Of a DNA stretch of 64,000 bases, positions 63,742-64,000 are shown in pieces. The notes below the pieces were generated by a model. That model was not told the origin of the DNA. It saw nothing but the letters and a program-made list of their open reading frames with translations, and did no database searches. This DNA is from Okeania sp. SIO1I7 (GTDB lineage: Bacteria > Cyanobacteriota > Cyanobacteriia > Cyanobacteriales > Microcoleaceae). The number at the start of each line of letters is the position of its first letter. The stretch's first letter is position 1. Location: NCBI GenBank assembly GCA_010672585.1, contig JAAHGF010000004.1, forward strand, positions 319,580 to 383,579, in the 5' to 3' direction. A program made the translations under genes and the position numbers.

Positions 63742-64000
63742 CTACCTACTACCTACCACCTTTAATTGATTAATAAACTTATTAACTCGATCTAAATACT
63801 CATCACCAGCAATAGCAGCAACATTATTATGATTTGCACCTGGAACCATATATAAATCTTTAATCTTAGCAGGAGTAACTGCAAATAATTTTTCGCTCAT
63901 AGAAGCAGGAACTGACAAATCTTCCATACCATGAATTAACATAATAGGAATATCTAATTTCCGTAATTTTGTAATAGAGTCAAATTTTTGATGTAGAAGT
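63742..64000 (-). CDS. Alpha/beta hydrolase, C-terminal part (partial)
   Basis: The reading frame is open from the window edge and stops at 63742. It contains KLRKLDIPIMLIHGMEDLSVPASMSEKLF, with the D of the catalytic acid turn (GMEDLSVP), and a catalytic histidine in VPGANHNNV, the last two members of an alpha/beta hydrolase triad; the serine would be upstream of the window. The likely family is the COG1073/BAAT-like hydrolases of cyanobacteria. The ATG at 63942 is inside the frame and is not the start. The substrate is unknown. Confidence 0.8.
   Translation of the reverse strand, partial: LLHQKFDSITKLRKLDIPIMLIHGMEDLSVPASMSEKLFAVTPAKIKDLYMVPGANHNNVAAIAGDEYLDRVNKFINQLKVVGSR

Overview
The window looks like chromosome of a filamentous, AT-rich marine cyanobacterium of the Trichodesmium/Okeania type. 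This is inferred from gene content, frequent GCGATCGC (HIP1) octamers, very low coding density, and intergenic spaces packed with heptamer tandem repeats and small inverted-repeat elements. Typical cyanobacterial genes include ycf35 with DUF2997 and a ferredoxin, ftrC, flavodoxin, an RRM RNA-binding protein, an AP2-HNH endonuclease and ABC1 kinases. No rRNA, tRNA or CRISPR array was recognised.

Layout. 1-4 kb: partial SIS-domain gene, ABC1 kinase, EF-hand protein. 4-8 kb: a tyrosinase-family gene split by an IS200/IS605 element whose tnpB is frameshifted and carries three in-frame small insertions. 8-12.2 kb: CobW-type GTPase, then a DUF1636-hupE pair under a cobalamin riboswitch. 12.6-21.7 kb: clpX, an rbp gene with a leader hairpin, an aminotransferase, a scrambled second tnpB at the 3' end of an iron-type alcohol dehydrogenase gene, a sugar-transferase pseudogene, a coiled-coil protein and coaD. 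21.9-25.1 kb: DUF58, ftrC, DUF309. 25-33 kb: accessory region with a 1400-residue NACHT-WD40 protein, a Uma2-type nuclease and its truncated paralogue, and many repeats. 33-38 kb: flavodoxin, a saccharopine-dehydrogenase-like protein, DUF2997/ycf35/ferredoxin. 38-44 kb: a BrnT-derived chimera, then a sugar-type ABC transporter (binding protein and two permeases, no ATPase) interrupted by tandem duplications and a DUF559 nuclease gene. 44-54 kb: SbmA/BacA-like ABC protein, DUF1361, TldD, AP2-HNH, aldo/keto reductase. 54-64 kb: two TerB-like proteins, RNase PH, adenylate kinase, a BtuR-like protein, a secreted Cys-rich protein, a glycosyltransferase, an aspartic protease and a partial alpha/beta hydrolase.

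The most unusual signal is a set of very small insertion-like elements. One is 21 bp and has filled and empty sites within this window. Another is 51 bp, has terminal stems that vary in a compensating way, and has one clear nested insertion. Both lengths are multiples of three, and both sit in frame inside the same tnpB gene. Larger MITE-like families (ends AATTACCGAA, ATATCATGTCCG and others) fill most gaps and have altered several gene ends (rph, the alcohol dehydrogenase gene, possibly the EF-hand gene).
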